From Syntrophomonas palmitatica JCM 14374 (GTDB lineage: Bacteria > Bacillota > Syntrophomonadia > Syntrophomonadales > Syntrophomonadaceae): a stretch of 64,000 nt of DNA. The position numbers and the translations under genes are program-made. The stretch spans positions 1 to 64,000 of the forward strand of contig NZ_BBCE01000015.1 in NCBI RefSeq assembly GCF_001311885.1, read 5' to 3'. Positions 39,602 through 49,072 of this stretch are shown piece by piece. Position 1 is the first letter of the stretch. Each line of letters begins with the position of its first letter. The notes beneath the pieces were generated by a model. That model searched no databases. It had not been told where the DNA came from and was given only the letters and a program-made list of their open reading frames with translations.

Positions 39602-40983
39602 TTAGATAATTTCCATGTTTAGTTGCTCCATCTTATTATAAAGCGATGATCTGCTGATCCCAAGGAGTTGAGCCGCCCTGGTTCTATTGCCATTACTGGC
39701 TTTCAATGCCCTAATGATAGTGGCTTTTTCCGCTTCCCTTTTGGCTTCCTTTATGTCAAACCCGCTGTATTCTTCGGTCTTCCTTCGTGTGGATTCATTG
39801 GAAAAACGCAGCAGGTTATCGACTGTAATTATACCCTTGCGAGCATCGGTACAAGCCCTCTCAATAACAATATTTAGTTCTCTGATATTTCCGGGCCAAT
39901 GATAATCAGCAAGCAGTTTCAGAGCCTCATCATTCAAGTGCTCTACCTTGCCTCCGTTCTCGCGGTTATAATTGTCGATAAAATGCTGACACAACAAAGG
40001 TATATCTTCAATACGCTCGGACAAGGGAGGTATTTTCAGATTAAAAGCGTTTAAGCGGAAGAAAAGATCCTTGCGGAATTTGCCCTGGGTAACCAGTTCG
40101 TTGAGGGGAACATTGGTAGCTGAAATGACTCTGACATTTACCGGTATTATTTCGGTAGACCCTACCCTTTCAATTTCATTTTCCTGCAGAGCCCGCAACA
40201 ATTTGGCTTGAGCCATCCATGACAGTTCACTAACTTCATCCAATAATATGCTGCCGTTATTAGCCAACTCAAACTTGCCTGGTTTGCCGCCTTTACGCGC
40301 GCCCGTAAAAGCACCCTCTTCATAACCAAACAGCTCTGATTCTAGCAAATTGTCAGGTATGCCAGCACAATTAACTCGAATAAATGGGCCTTCCCTTCTT
40401 GAACTTTCCTGGTGAATGGCATGGGCGAATAGCTCTTTGCCGGTTCCAGTTTCACCATAGATTAAAACCGGATTATTTAAAGGAGCTACTATTTTAACCA
40501 TCTCTTTGACTTCACTTATGGCCTGGCTTTCTCCAATAATTGCGCTCAGTGAATACTTGGCGCCAAAAATTTTGCGCATCTCTTCCTTGTAATATTTCAA
40601 TTCGGAAAACATTTGGTCAACCCGCCTGGCAAAACTCTGGCTTCATCCTTATACCTGAAAATACTGATTCCCAGGGCGCCAATTATCCGGCCATCGCTCA
40701 AAATCGGTACTCGGGAAACGATTTGATATTTGCCGTTCAGTTCCCACAAATCTGCTATAATCGGTTTGCCGGTGTTTAGTACCTCTAACATTCTGGTATG
40801 GGGAAATACTTCATCAACCCGTTTGCCTAAAACCTCTTCCTTTTTCAAACCCGATTCCCGCATGTAATAATCGGTAAAAACCCTGACTATACCCTCTTTA
40901 TCAATTATTAACGCTCCTTCTATGCCGGTAAAAATCCCCTCGACAATCTCTAAATCCCTAGGGGTCAACTCATTTAAATTCAT
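39602..40983 (-). CDS. Sigma-54-dependent activator with PAS sensor (frameshifted in this sequence)
   Basis: A 460-residue activator in two frames. Residues 1-125 are a PAS domain ([39 protein letters not shown]). The frame is lost near 40610 (one missing base). The AAA+ domain follows: Walker [16 protein letters not shown], sigma-54 contact loop [12 protein letters not shown], Walker [12 protein letters not shown]. The C terminus is a Fis-type helix-turn-helix ([20 protein letters not shown]). It lies 155 bp upstream of the -24/-12 promoter, so it likely controls the CoA-transferase in response to a small ligand. Confidence 0.92.
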
Positions 40984-41141
40984 TAACTATCCCCCACTTT
41001 CAATGGCTATCTCTACTTTATATATTAAATACTGTATATCGAAAAAGCGATAAGACTGTACTAAACGAAATTTTCCAAGAAGGAAATATCCTTATAGGGG
41101 CGAATTTAATCAAAAAGAAAACCAGGAAGGGGTTAGACCAG

Positions 41142-41906
41142 GTGCTGGACTTAAACACTGTTGACAACATCATGATTGCGGCCTTAAATCATGAAAAAAC
41201 CAATTCTATCTCCATGCAGATCTTGCAGCAGCTCGAAAATGCAATTGACCGATTAAATAGTGAGGAATCAATTAAAGGTTTGGTATTGACAGGCAGCGGC
41301 AGATTCTTTTCCAGCGGTTTTTACCTGCCTGCCTTCTATAATTTTCAAACTGAAGATGAGGTCACTAATTGGTTTAAATATGAAGAAGAAGTTCTGCTTA
41401 AGCTTTTTACCTGTTCCAAGCCGGTAGTGGCAGCCTTGAATGGACATACGGTAGCGGGCGGACTTATCTATGCCCTGGCTTGTGATTACATTTTAGCGCT
41501 TAATAATCCAAAGATTAAAATCGGTATGAGCGAAATAAACATAGGTCTGTCACTTCCGCCGGTGCAAACAGAAGTTATGCGCTATGGGCTGGGAACAGTC
41601 AAAAACTATAAAGATATCATTTTTTCCGCCCGGATGATTAACCCTGCTCATGCTGTAGATATCGGTATAATTGATGAATTGCTTGAAGATAACGAATCAT
41701 TAATTGCAAAGGCTAAAGACAAAGTCTGTGCTTTAATCGATACTCCAGGCAGGCCTTTCATAATGTTGAAATACCGGCACAGGATGCCGCATGCCCGTCT
41801 AATGAGACAGGCTCTTGACGATTGCGCTTGGCATCCGTTCAGCGGCGCCTTTGTTGATGAAAATGTTAAGCATACCCTGCGTAAAATCCAAAAGTCTATG
41901 GAATAA
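41142..41906 (+). CDS. Enoyl-CoA hydratase/isomerase family protein
   Basis: 254 residues, crotonase fold. The oxyanion-hole stretches are GLVLTGSGRFFSSGFYLPAF and VVAALNGHTVAGGLIYALACDYI. The catalytic-glutamate region reads KIGMSEINIGLSLPPVQ, where the first position has a Glu. A C-terminal helix pack follows. It may act on short acyl-CoAs in beta-oxidation, but isomerase or hydrolase activity is equally possible. Start GTG 41142, preceded by GGAAGGGG. Divergent from the sigma-54 activator. Confidence 0.8.
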   Translation: MLDLNTVDNIMIAALNHEKTNSISMQILQQLENAIDRLNSEESIKGLVLTGSGRFFSSGFYLPAFYNFQTEDEVTNWFKYEEEVLLKLFTCSKPVVAALNGHTVAGGLIYALACDYILALNNPKIKIGMSEINIGLSLPPVQTEVMRYGLGTVKNYKDIIFSARMINPAHAVDIGIIDELLEDNESLIAKAKDKVCALIDTPGRPFIMLKYRHRMPHARLMRQALDDCAWHPFSGAFVDENVKHTLRKIQKSME

Positions 41907-42049
41907 AACAAAACTATTGCTCTTCAACTATTATAATGCTGATTGCGGCTAAAAGAACCTGCATCCCGCCACTGGCTTTACTTATTATTTTTACTAAACT
42001 AGAATAATGATAATTAGATATTCATAATTCCTAAAAGGAGGTTGTCGTA

Positions 42050-42885
42050 GTGAAAAGAAATCTAGTACTTATCCTCGTATTGTGTTTGGCATTGGGCCTG
42101 GTGATCGGCGGCTGTGGCTCCAAAGCTGAGGATGGCGGAAAGAATGCTTCCCCCGTTAAGACAGACAGTTCATGGACAGACATTAAGGAAAAGGGTTATT
42201 TTATTATTGGGTTGGATGATGCCTTCCCCCCAATGGGTTTCAGAGATGAGAAAAACAATATTGTGGGGTTTGATATTGATCTGGCCAAAGAGGCTGCCAA
42301 CGTTTGGGAGTGGAAGTTAAGTTTCAGCCTATTGTATGGGAAACCAAAGTTGAAGAATTGAACGGCGGGAATATAGATGTTATCTGGAACGGACTCAGCA
42401 TTACGGAAGAGCGGAAAAAACAGATGCTGTTTACCAGTCCCTACATTCAGGATCGCCAAATAATTGTTGTTACACCCGAATCTACGATTAATGGAAAAGC
42501 TGATCTGGCTGGCAAAAAAATAGGCATTCAGGCTCAGAGCAGCGCAGTGGATGCGGTTAAGGCTGATAAGGCTACGTACGAGGTCATAAAAAATAATCTC
42601 CTGGAATTTGAAAGCAATGATCTGGCTCTGCGCGATCTTAAAGGCGGTGGACTGCAAGCGGTTGTCGTAGATGAAGTAGTGGGTCGTTACTATATCGCAA
42701 AACACCCCGGCGAATACAGGATCCTGGAGGACAACTTCGGCATAGAGGATTTTGCGGTTGGCCTAAGAAAGACCGACAAGGCTTTTTTGGCTGAGCTGAA
42801 CAGAGTGCTTGATGCCATGAAAGCCGACGGGACAGCCGGTAAAGTATCACAACGCTGGTTTGGCGAAGATATCATAAAGAAATAA
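42050..42885 (+). CDS. Polar amino-acid ABC transporter substrate-binding lipoprotein (frameshifted in this sequence)
   Basis: A 278-residue binding protein. It starts at GTG 42050 with AAAGGAGG upstream, and has a lipoprotein signal ending LVIGGCGS. The mature protein shows KEKGYFIIGLDDAFPPMGF and NIVGFDIDLAKEAA, a typical amino-acid-binding opening. The frame is lost near 42300; the next frame continues MGVEVKFQPIVWETKVEELN and ends SQRWFGEDIIKK. The joined length lacks one base. It precedes permease and ATPase genes on the same strand. Confidence 0.87.
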
Positions 42886-42980
42886 TGATTGAGTTTTAAA
42901 TATAACCTGGTTTGCACGGACAGGCTATCAGTAAGGTGCTGTTAGCCTGTCATATTCTTATTTTCTCTAAGGGGACATAT

Positions 42981-43622
42981 ATGGACTATATTATGATGCT
43001 GCTGCCGCCCATGATTAACGGCTGGGCAGTTACCATGCAGTTATTTTTTCTCACCCTGGTACTGGCGCTGCCTGTAGGTGTGCTGATGGGCATAGCGCGT
43101 CTTTCACACTGGAAGCCGCTGCGCTGGTTTATGGAATTTTACGTCTGGTTGTTTCGCGGAACTCCATTATTATTACAGCTGCTTTTTTTCTATTTTGGAC
43201 TTATGACGGTGGGCCTGCGTTTGGAACGTTTCCCGGCTGCGCTCCTGGCTTTTGTGTTAAATTATTCGGCTTACTTTGCGGAAATTTTTCGTTCCGGCAT
43301 CCAGTCCATAGACCAGGGCCAATATGAGGCTGCAGATGTATTGGGTCTGAATCGCAAACAGACTATGAGTAAAATTGTACTGCCCCAGGTATTTAAACGA
43401 GTGTTGCCTCCGATTGGCAATGAAGTTATCAATCTTGTAAAAGACTCCGCCTTGATATATATACTGGCTATCAGCGAAGTCTTAAGGGTAGCCAAAACAG
43501 CGGTCTTGCGTGATGATTCCTTCATTCCTTTTTTAATCGCGGCAGTATTTTATCTGCTTATGACAGCATTGGTTCAGCAGTTTTTTAAATGGATGGAAGT
43601 TAAATTTGATTACTATCGTTAG
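42981..43622 (+). CDS. Polar amino-acid ABC transporter permease
   Basis: 213 residues with about five helices. Family marks: GWAVTMQLFFLTLVLALPVG, FYVWLFRGTPLLLQLLFFYFG, and the EAA loop EAADVLGLNRKQTMSKIVLPQVF. The ATG at 42981 follows AAGGGGACATAT; the longer frame has no ribosome site. It lies between the binding protein and the ATPase. Confidence 0.92.
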   Translation: MDYIMMLLPPMINGWAVTMQLFFLTLVLALPVGVLMGIARLSHWKPLRWFMEFYVWLFRGTPLLLQLLFFYFGLMTVGLRLERFPAALLAFVLNYSAYFAEIFRSGIQSIDQGQYEAADVLGLNRKQTMSKIVLPQVFKRVLPPIGNEVINLVKDSALIYILAISEVLRVAKTAVLRDDSFIPFLIAAVFYLLMTALVQQFFKWMEVKFDYYR

Positions 43623-43633
43623 GAGTTAATTCT

Positions 43634-44400
43634 ATGTACATGCTGCAAGCCCTGGATATTTATAAGAGCTTTGGCCATTTAGAGGTCTTAAAAGGCGTAA
43701 CGCTGCAGGTGAAAAAAGGAGAGGTAATCTCCATAATCGGACCTTCAGGATCGGGTAAAAGCACATTATTGCGATGTTTAAACCGCCTGGAGACTATTGA
43801 CCGCGGCTTGATTGAAATTGAAGGTGAAATCATGGTATCCACCGGGGCTGATAAACGGGCACATTACGGCAATGAAAATGACATCGCGCGTTTGCGCCGC
43901 AAGATGGGTATGGTATTTCAGAACTTCAACCTTTTTCCTCATAAATCAGTCCTGCAAAATCTGACTCTAGCTCCCATTCTCGTGCAGAATTGTGACGCCA
44001 AAGCAGCAGAACAAACCGCCCTGGCATTATTGGAGAAGGTGGGGCTTGCCCATAAGGCCCGGCGATATCCCTTTGAACTGTCCGGTGGTCAGCAGCAAAG
44101 GGTAGCGATAGCCCGCGCCCTGGCTATGAACCTGATATACTGTGTTTTGATGAACCTACCTCAGCCCTGGACCCAGAACTGACCGGTGAAGTCTTAAGGG
44201 TAATAAGAGACCTGGCCCTGGAACATCGCACTATGATAGTTGTAACCCATGAGATTGGCTTCGCGCGTGAGGTAAGTGACAGGATTATTTTCATGGATGA
44301 CGGTCTGATAGTTGAGGAAGGCAATCCGGAAGACGTTATCGCAAATCCGCATCATGAACGCACCAGGAGTTTCCTCGGTACGGTACTTACCGCCTGGTAG
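43634..44400 (+). CDS. Polar amino-acid ABC transporter ATP-binding protein (frameshifted in this sequence)
   Basis: 255 residues. Walker [18 protein letters not shown]-loop [16 protein letters not shown] (as in GlnQ/HisP), signature [16 protein letters not shown]. The frame is lost just after the signature near 44140. The second frame resumes [20 protein letters not shown] (Walker B), switch [13 protein letters not shown], and stops at 44400. One missing base accounts for it. Third gene of the amino-acid importer. Confidence 0.9.
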
Positions 44401-44604
44401 TATAAAATATTCACCTCTTTTGACCATTATTGTATCGGCCCATCTTTTAGACGCTAATCACTTTCAGAACTTCTCATCCATTTTTACTGCAAATATTTAT
44501 CAGCATGAATAGGATTTGTTGCAGGAATTTGCTATTAAAAACTTGAAATGTTTTTTACTGCCATTATTAAAACCATATCTTGATAATAAAAGGACTGTTG
44601 CATT

Positions 44605-45807
44605 ATGAATTGGCTTGCCAGATTTATCGGCAGCGAACTGGAGTTTCCCCTGCGGCACCGGGTTTTTAACCTGCTGGCTTTAGTAGGTATATTTATTGGA
44701 GTTAGCACCAGTATCAGTAATCTATTGTTGGGTTTATACAGCGAGATGTTTATTACTTTTACTTTTACCGTATTTTTAGTCTGCATGTATTATCTGTCCA
44801 TGACAATTAAAATCTTTCCTGCGTTTGTAACTTTATTATTTATGGCTTTTGTTTTTTACCCGGCAATGTGGTTCATTCTGGGCGGAACTTCGGGAACGGT
44901 TGGTATGCAGATGGTAGTCCTGTCAGCGATGATTGCTCTTTTACTTCCACCGCGGCGCAGGTTTTATTTCTTGATTGTCTTTTTTATAATGGCCAGCGCT
45001 CTGGTTTACATAGAATTTCGCTATCCGGATACGGTTCTCGAATATCATCGACAATCAACCCAATATATTAATATGTGGTCGGGTCTGATCATATCGTGCC
45101 TGGCCAATTTGCTTCTGGTTCTGCTGGTAATAAACGAATACAATCAGGAGAGCGCCAGGGTTAAGTTATACCTGTCCCAGGTTGAAGCGCAAAAGCATGA
45201 GATAAATCAACAAGCCCGCTTGCTGCGGGTTAAGAATCAGGAACTGAGCGAAGCCTATGATAAGGCTGAACAGCTCAATCATATGCTGTTGGATGAAAAG
45301 GCTATGCTGGAATTGGTATCAATAACAGATGGTTTAACCCGTATCTTTAACCGCAGACATATTCTACACTGCCTGGAAATGGAAATCGCCCGTTCGCGGG
45401 AACAGGATGGTCCCCTCTCAATTCTACTTTTAGACCTGGATCATTTTAAATCTGTTAATGATACTTATGGGCATCTGGCTGGAGATGAAGTCCTGCAGCA
45501 GGTAGCCCAAACAATTAAGAATACCGTACGGAACACCGATATGGTGGGAAGATACGGAGGCGAAGAATTCCTGGTGCTGCTTCCTGAATCAAACCTCCAG
45601 GGGGCCATAGCTATCGCCGAAAGACTGCGTTTGAACATAGCTGCTTTAACCTGGAACTATGAAGGTTTACACGTTACTATAAGCGGCGGGGTCAGCGAAT
45701 TCAAACATGAAAGTATGTGGATATTTTTGAACCGGGTTGATAATCTTCTCTATAAGGCTAAAGCCAACGGCCGCAATCGCATCGAAAACGATAGTGCCTT
45801 AAGTTAA
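44605..45807 (+). CDS. Membrane diguanylate cyclase (GGDEF)
   Basis: 400 residues. Six hydrophobic segments (about 20-185) form a membrane sensor. A coiled coil (about 190-240) connects to GGDEF: VSITDGLTRIFNRRHILHCL, LLLDLDHFKSVNDTYGHLAGD, active site RYGGEEFLVLLP. The inhibitory RxxD site is present as RNTD five residues before GGEEF, in contrast to the PAS-GGDEF protein at 32608. The input signal is unknown. Stand-alone gene. Confidence 0.9.
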   Translation: MNWLARFIGSELEFPLRHRVFNLLALVGIFIGVSTSISNLLLGLYSEMFITFTFTVFLVCMYYLSMTIKIFPAFVTLLFMAFVFYPAMWFILGGTSGTVGMQMVVLSAMIALLLPPRRRFYFLIVFFIMASALVYIEFRYPDTVLEYHRQSTQYINMWSGLIISCLANLLLVLLVINEYNQESARVKLYLSQVEAQKHEINQQARLLRVKNQELSEAYDKAEQLNHMLLDEKAMLELVSITDGLTRIFNRRHILHCLEMEIARSREQDGPLSILLLDLDHFKSVNDTYGHLAGDEVLQQVAQTIKNTVRNTDMVGRYGGEEFLVLLPESNLQGAIAIAERLRLNIAALTWNYEGLHVTISGGVSEFKHESMWIFLNRVDNLLYKAKANGRNRIENDSALS

Positions 45808-46682
45808 ACAGTTCTTAACACTCTTAACTAACTGGTACATAGAACCCAGCATCATATCTTCCGGATAATAAGCCAGAGCACCTGTAATATATTTTGCAAA
45901 CAGTTCCGTTGTTACTGCTTCCTCGCTAATACCTTTTTCAAGCTTGGATTTTATTTCTGCAAAAGCTTCTTGGGCAGCCAAAAGGCCGTCCTTATAATAC
46001 TCCTGTACTTCTTTGCCGGTACAGACTTTACCATGCCCGACCCCTAATATCTCAGTGGGAATATCCATAATCCTTTTTATGCTGTTTATATATAATTCAT
46101 AATCCTGAAAGAAAACGGGAGACATCAGCCTGAATCATCACGATATCCTGCCGCATCGGACAAGAACATCGCTTTGTCCTGCTCAAAGTATGCGGATATG
46201 GAACAGGGACTATGTCCAGGAGTTTCAAAAATATCTATTTTTAAATCATTACCCAGGTTCAAAGAATCACCATCCCCTACGCACAAATCAATCCCCAATA
46301 ATTCTATATTTAGATCAGCGGGTTTTTCTTTTAATAATCCATTTTTGATATAGGCTGCGGTTACGATATCATCAGCCCTTTTCAGAGCCTGCTTTACTTT
46401 GTCCGAGGTCAATATTTTCTGCGTGCGCGCACTTCCAACTGCCAGAGCAGACGGGAACAGGGTTTTAAGCATGGCTATACCGCAAACATGATCGAAATGC
46501 GAATGCATGGCCAGAATGTATTTAACCTCAGGTTTTTGGGGCAAACTTGCCCATTGTTCAGCCAGTAGCGATACCCCCGCGGTCATACCACATTCTATTA
46601 TTACCGCTTCTTTTTGGCCTGCCAGATAATAATTAAAATTTGTATTTCCAAGCAATAATATATTATCGCTTAACCGCTTCAT
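45799..46682 (-). CDS. Metallo-beta-lactamase fold hydrolase (frameshifted in this sequence)
   Basis: 294 residues in two frames. The metal motif is HSHFDHVCG near residue 60, then GDSLNLGNDLKIDIFETPGHSPCSISAY and FLSDAAGY with the bridging Asp. The frame is lost there (near 46125). The second frame continues SPVFFQDYELYINSIKRI and GVGHGKVCTGKEVQEYY with the last metal His. Related to glyoxalase-II-like or Zn hydrolases. Convergent with the GGDEF gene, overlapping it by nine bases. Substrate unknown. Confidence 0.82.
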
Positions 46683-46881
46683 TGCATTTCCTCTCCTTTT
46701 CCAATCATTAAAATTACACAGGTTTCACAGCTTACACAAATTAATATCTTACTCGCATTAAATTAATCATAGCAAATTTGCATGTAATTATACCAAAGAG
46801 CGTTATAGGAAAAATATGGTACGTTAAAATGAACTTTCACATATGCTAAATTGGATGTCAATAATAAGCGAGGTGAATGTT

Positions 46882-47613
46882 ATGGGTTATAACAGTCACA
46901 GTTTATCATTTGGGTTAGTATTATCTCAAGTTGATCCGCAATTGCCCAGCGTAGTATTAGCTGTTCTTTTACTTATATTCCTGGCAATAACTGCAATACT
47001 GTTGTGCAGTAAAACCCGCTTTTATCGATCACTGCTTAAGGATTATAAAGAAGGCTGTTATGAGGCTTTAATGAAAACTGTTGAAGCCAGGAATCATGTA
47101 ACCGAGGGTCATGCCAACCGTATGCAGGAAATGGTATCAATACTTGCTGCAGCATCAGGATGCACTGATAAGGAAATTCACGACTTACGATTGCTGGCTC
47201 AGTTCCACGATATAGGCAAAATAGGCATACCAGACCATATACTGTCAAAACCTGGTCCTCTAAATGAAGAGGAATACTGTATTATGCAAAGACACTGCGC
47301 TATCGGATATCGTATTGCCCTCTCAGCTCCTGACCTGACCCACATTGCAGATTGGATATTAAAACACCATGAACGATGGAATGGTAAGGGATACCCTTTA
47401 GGGTTAAAAGAAAGTGAAATTCCTCTCGCCTGCCGCATCCTGGCTGTTGCTGATGCCTATGACGCCATGACCAGTGACCGTCCCTACCGTAAAGCCATGG
47501 ATCCGGAAAAAGCTGTGAATGAATTAATAATCAATGCAGGGACTCAATTTGATCCTGATCTGGTTATTTTGTTTATTAGCTGCCGGGAGAAACTGAATAA
47601 TATAGTATTTTAG
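46882..47613 (+). CDS. Membrane-anchored HD-GYP phosphodiesterase
   Basis: About 243 residues. One membrane helix (VVLAVLLLIFLAITAILLCS), then an HD-GYP domain: NHVTEGHANRMQEMVSILAA, QFHDIGKIGIPDHILSKPGPL, HHERWNGKGYPLGLKESEI, DAYDAMTSDRPYRKAM. All metal ligands and the GYP loop are there. It should hydrolyse c-di-GMP. ATG at 46882 has GCGAGGTGA upstream and is preferred over 46843. Confidence 0.9.
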   Translation: MGYNSHSLSFGLVLSQVDPQLPSVVLAVLLLIFLAITAILLCSKTRFYRSLLKDYKEGCYEALMKTVEARNHVTEGHANRMQEMVSILAAASGCTDKEIHDLRLLAQFHDIGKIGIPDHILSKPGPLNEEEYCIMQRHCAIGYRIALSAPDLTHIADWILKHHERWNGKGYPLGLKESEIPLACRILAVADAYDAMTSDRPYRKAMDPEKAVNELIINAGTQFDPDLVILFISCREKLNNIVF

Positions 47614-47757
47614 TAAGAAAATTGCCACCGATTAACACAGATTCAACTGCATGATAATATAATCTGCATAAGGTTAAAACCGGATTTCCCGCATTAATTA
47701 AGACTCAACCAACATTTCCAAAGGACTGCAAAGATGGGTGGTCAATATAATAAACAA

Positions 47758-47781
47758 GGCGGATGAAGCTCGTCATCCGCC
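47758..47781 (-). terminator. Terminator after the DUF1540 gene
   Basis: GGCGGATGA/TCATCCGCC, nine perfect pairs with a six-base loop, followed on the minus strand by TTGTTTATTAT. It also could close the SOS unit upstream. Confidence 0.75.
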
Positions 47782-47802
47782 TGACTGTGGACAGTTATTA
47801 AT

Positions 47803-47964
47803 TTAACTGCGGTTTTCAAAAGTCGAACAACAGGTTCCATCTGCGGTTTCGGCTAAACCGTCACCCATGGCATCCACTTGTAAAGTATCGGCATGGCACA
47901 TCCTGCTTTGGTTGTAAATGCAATTGGTTACACTGCATTTAACTTTTATCTCGGAAGTTTTCAA
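47803..47964 (-). CDS. DUF1540 small cysteine-rich protein
   Basis: 53 residues starting at TTG 47964, with AAGGTGGTGA nine bases upstream. The conserved pattern is KVKCSVTNCIYNQSRMCHAD then a terminal TCCSTFE. Such proteins probably bind a metal through the four to five cysteines; they are common in spore-forming clostridia. Function unknown. It is 75 bp after the RibE-like frame and may share the SOS transcript. Confidence 0.75.
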   Translation of the reverse strand: MKTSEIKVKCSVTNCIYNQSRMCHADTLQVDAMGDGLAETADGTCCSTFENRS

Positions 47965-48039
47965 TTTATATATCACCACCTTATTTCTTTCTGTCATTTT
48001 TCCCATTTTCGGTACGATTATGAATAATGGTGGTAAGTT

Positions 48040-48372
48040 TTACCCATCCCTTTTAATGAAGCAATTCTGATAAATCTGGCCGGCACGGTTCCTTTCCAGA
48101 TTTACAAAATCACCGGTTTTTAGAGTAATAATATTAGTTTTAATGGCTGTAACCAGCCAAACATGAACGGTAATAACCGATTCCTGTATATCTTTTACAG
48201 TTAGACATATGCCATTGACAGAAATATGATCATCGATTCTGATGTTTTCTGCCAGGTTTCCAATATCAATCTTAATAATTTGATACTTATTTTCTGCAGC
48301 TTTTATCGATACAACCCGACCAGCAGCTTCAACTAAGCCTCTAAAGACTATTTCCTGTTCAGACGTTTCAAT
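48040..48372 (-). CDS. Single lumazine-binding-domain protein related to riboflavin synthase (possible remnant)
   Basis: 110 residues that clearly match the first domain of riboflavin synthase: VFRGLVEAAGRVVSIKAAEN replaces the usual MFTGLVE start, then IRIDDHISVNGICLTVKDIQ and KTGDFVNLERNRAGQ. The second domain is missing, since the frame stops 15 residues after NLER. There is no ATG, GTG or TTG in frame; only an ATT at 48372 with AGGGAG just ahead. It may be translated from that rare start, be a decayed gene, or carry a sequence error. It begins 28 bp after the small membrane peptide, so the two may be one unit. Confidence 0.55.
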   Translation of the reverse strand: METSEQEIVFRGLVEAAGRVVSIKAAENKYQIIKIDIGNLAENIRIDDHISVNGICLTVKDIQESVITVHVWLVTAIKTNIITLKTGDFVNLERNRAGQIYQNCFIKRDG

Positions 48373-48400
48373 TCAACTCCCTGTTATTAATAATAGGAAT

Positions 48401-48505
48401 TTAGATCAAAAAGAAGCTTACAGCCATGATATATGTAACACCAAACATAAAAGCCGCAGCAAATGCAGCCTGGGCTAAGTCCTTTTTACCCATTCCAGCC
48501 AACAT
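48401..48505 (-). CDS. 34-residue membrane peptide under SOS control
   Basis: A short gene absent from standard gene-size filters. The peptide has a polar start (MLAGMGKKDLAQ) and a hydrophobic helix of about 22 residues to the C terminus (AAFAAAFMFGVTYIMAVSFF). The ATG at 48505 is preceded by GGGGGGTG. The predicted leader is only 28 bases. Two LexA/DinR boxes and a strong promoter lie directly upstream. I do not recognise the family. By analogy with SOS-induced small membrane peptides (TisB, DinQ, SidA) it may inhibit growth or division under DNA damage; that is inference. Confidence 0.65.
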   Translation of the reverse strand: MLAGMGKKDLAQAAFAAAFMFGVTYIMAVSFFLI

Positions 48506-48517
48506 AAATTACACCCC

Positions 48518-48535
48518 CCAGAACAACTGTTCTGG
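48518..48535. promoter_or_regulatory. LexA/DinR box, proximal
   Basis: CCAGAACAACTGTTCTGG: GAAC-N4-GTTC core within an 18-bp palindrome broken only at the central two bases. It covers the predicted transcription start (about 48533). Confidence 0.75.
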
Positions 48536-48539
48536 CTTA

Positions 48540-48568
48540 AATATAACCACGAACACATGTTCTGTCAA
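48540..48568 (-). promoter_or_regulatory. Strong promoter of the SOS unit
   Basis: TTGACA (48568-48563), exactly 17 bp, TATATT (48545-48540). The -35 is perfect, the -10 matches five of six. LexA box 48551-48562 fills the spacer. Confidence 0.8.
48551..48562. promoter_or_regulatory. LexA/DinR box, distal
   Basis: With its flanks, CGAACACATGTTCT matches 13 of 14 positions of the Gram-positive consensus CGAACRNRYGTTYC. Its centre is exactly 30 bp from the other box, about three helical turns, so both face the same side. Confidence 0.85.
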
Positions 48569-48583
48569 GGTGTTTTTTAATTT

Positions 48584-49057
48584 TTAGTCTTCATAGACCT
48601 TCCAAAACGGAGCTTCGTCTTGCCAATTCCAAGCTTCGAGGTATTTCTGCGGTGCTCTCATGACAATCGCTTTGCAGGAGGCTGTTACTGTTCCATCAGC
48701 CAGTCTGATTTCGCCGGCTACACGCGCACGGTTCTTATCCTGCCTTAGTACCCATCCTACTGCTGTTAATGGCTGTCCGGTAGGAGTTGGACGACGGTAC
48801 TTCACTTCAAGGTGAGTGGTAACAAACAGACTGTTAATATCTCCATCGAGCATTACCGCTCTCCCTGAGGTTTCATCCAAAATTGTAGCCACAATTCCTC
48901 CATGAACAAAACCGGGATAGCCGTTATATTGATCGGGAACAACTACTTCGCCTTTAATCTGTTGAGCTTCGTGGTCGTTATACCAATTCATTTTTAAACT
49001 AAAATCATTTTGACGGCCACATACAAAACAGCTTCTGGAACTAGGTTGCTTGTCCAT
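48584..49057 (-). CDS. PaaI-family hotdog thioesterase
   Basis: 157 residues. A CFVCGRQNDFSLKMNW opening, then the hotdog helix YPGFVHGGIVATILDETSGRA with the HGG and the catalytic-type Asp/Glu, and VTTHLEVKYRRPTPTGQPL. It probably cleaves an acyl-CoA thioester; the specificity is unknown. It lies 15 bp after the aminotransferase and ends next to the SOS promoter. Confidence 0.85.
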   Translation of the reverse strand: MDKQPSSRSCFVCGRQNDFSLKMNWYNDHEAQQIKGEVVVPDQYNGYPGFVHGGIVATILDETSGRAVMLDGDINSLFVTTHLEVKYRRPTPTGQPLTAVGWVLRQDKNRARVAGEIRLADGTVTASCKAIVMRAPQKYLEAWNWQDEAPFWKVYED

Positions 49058-49072
49058 TTAATATCCTCCTCA

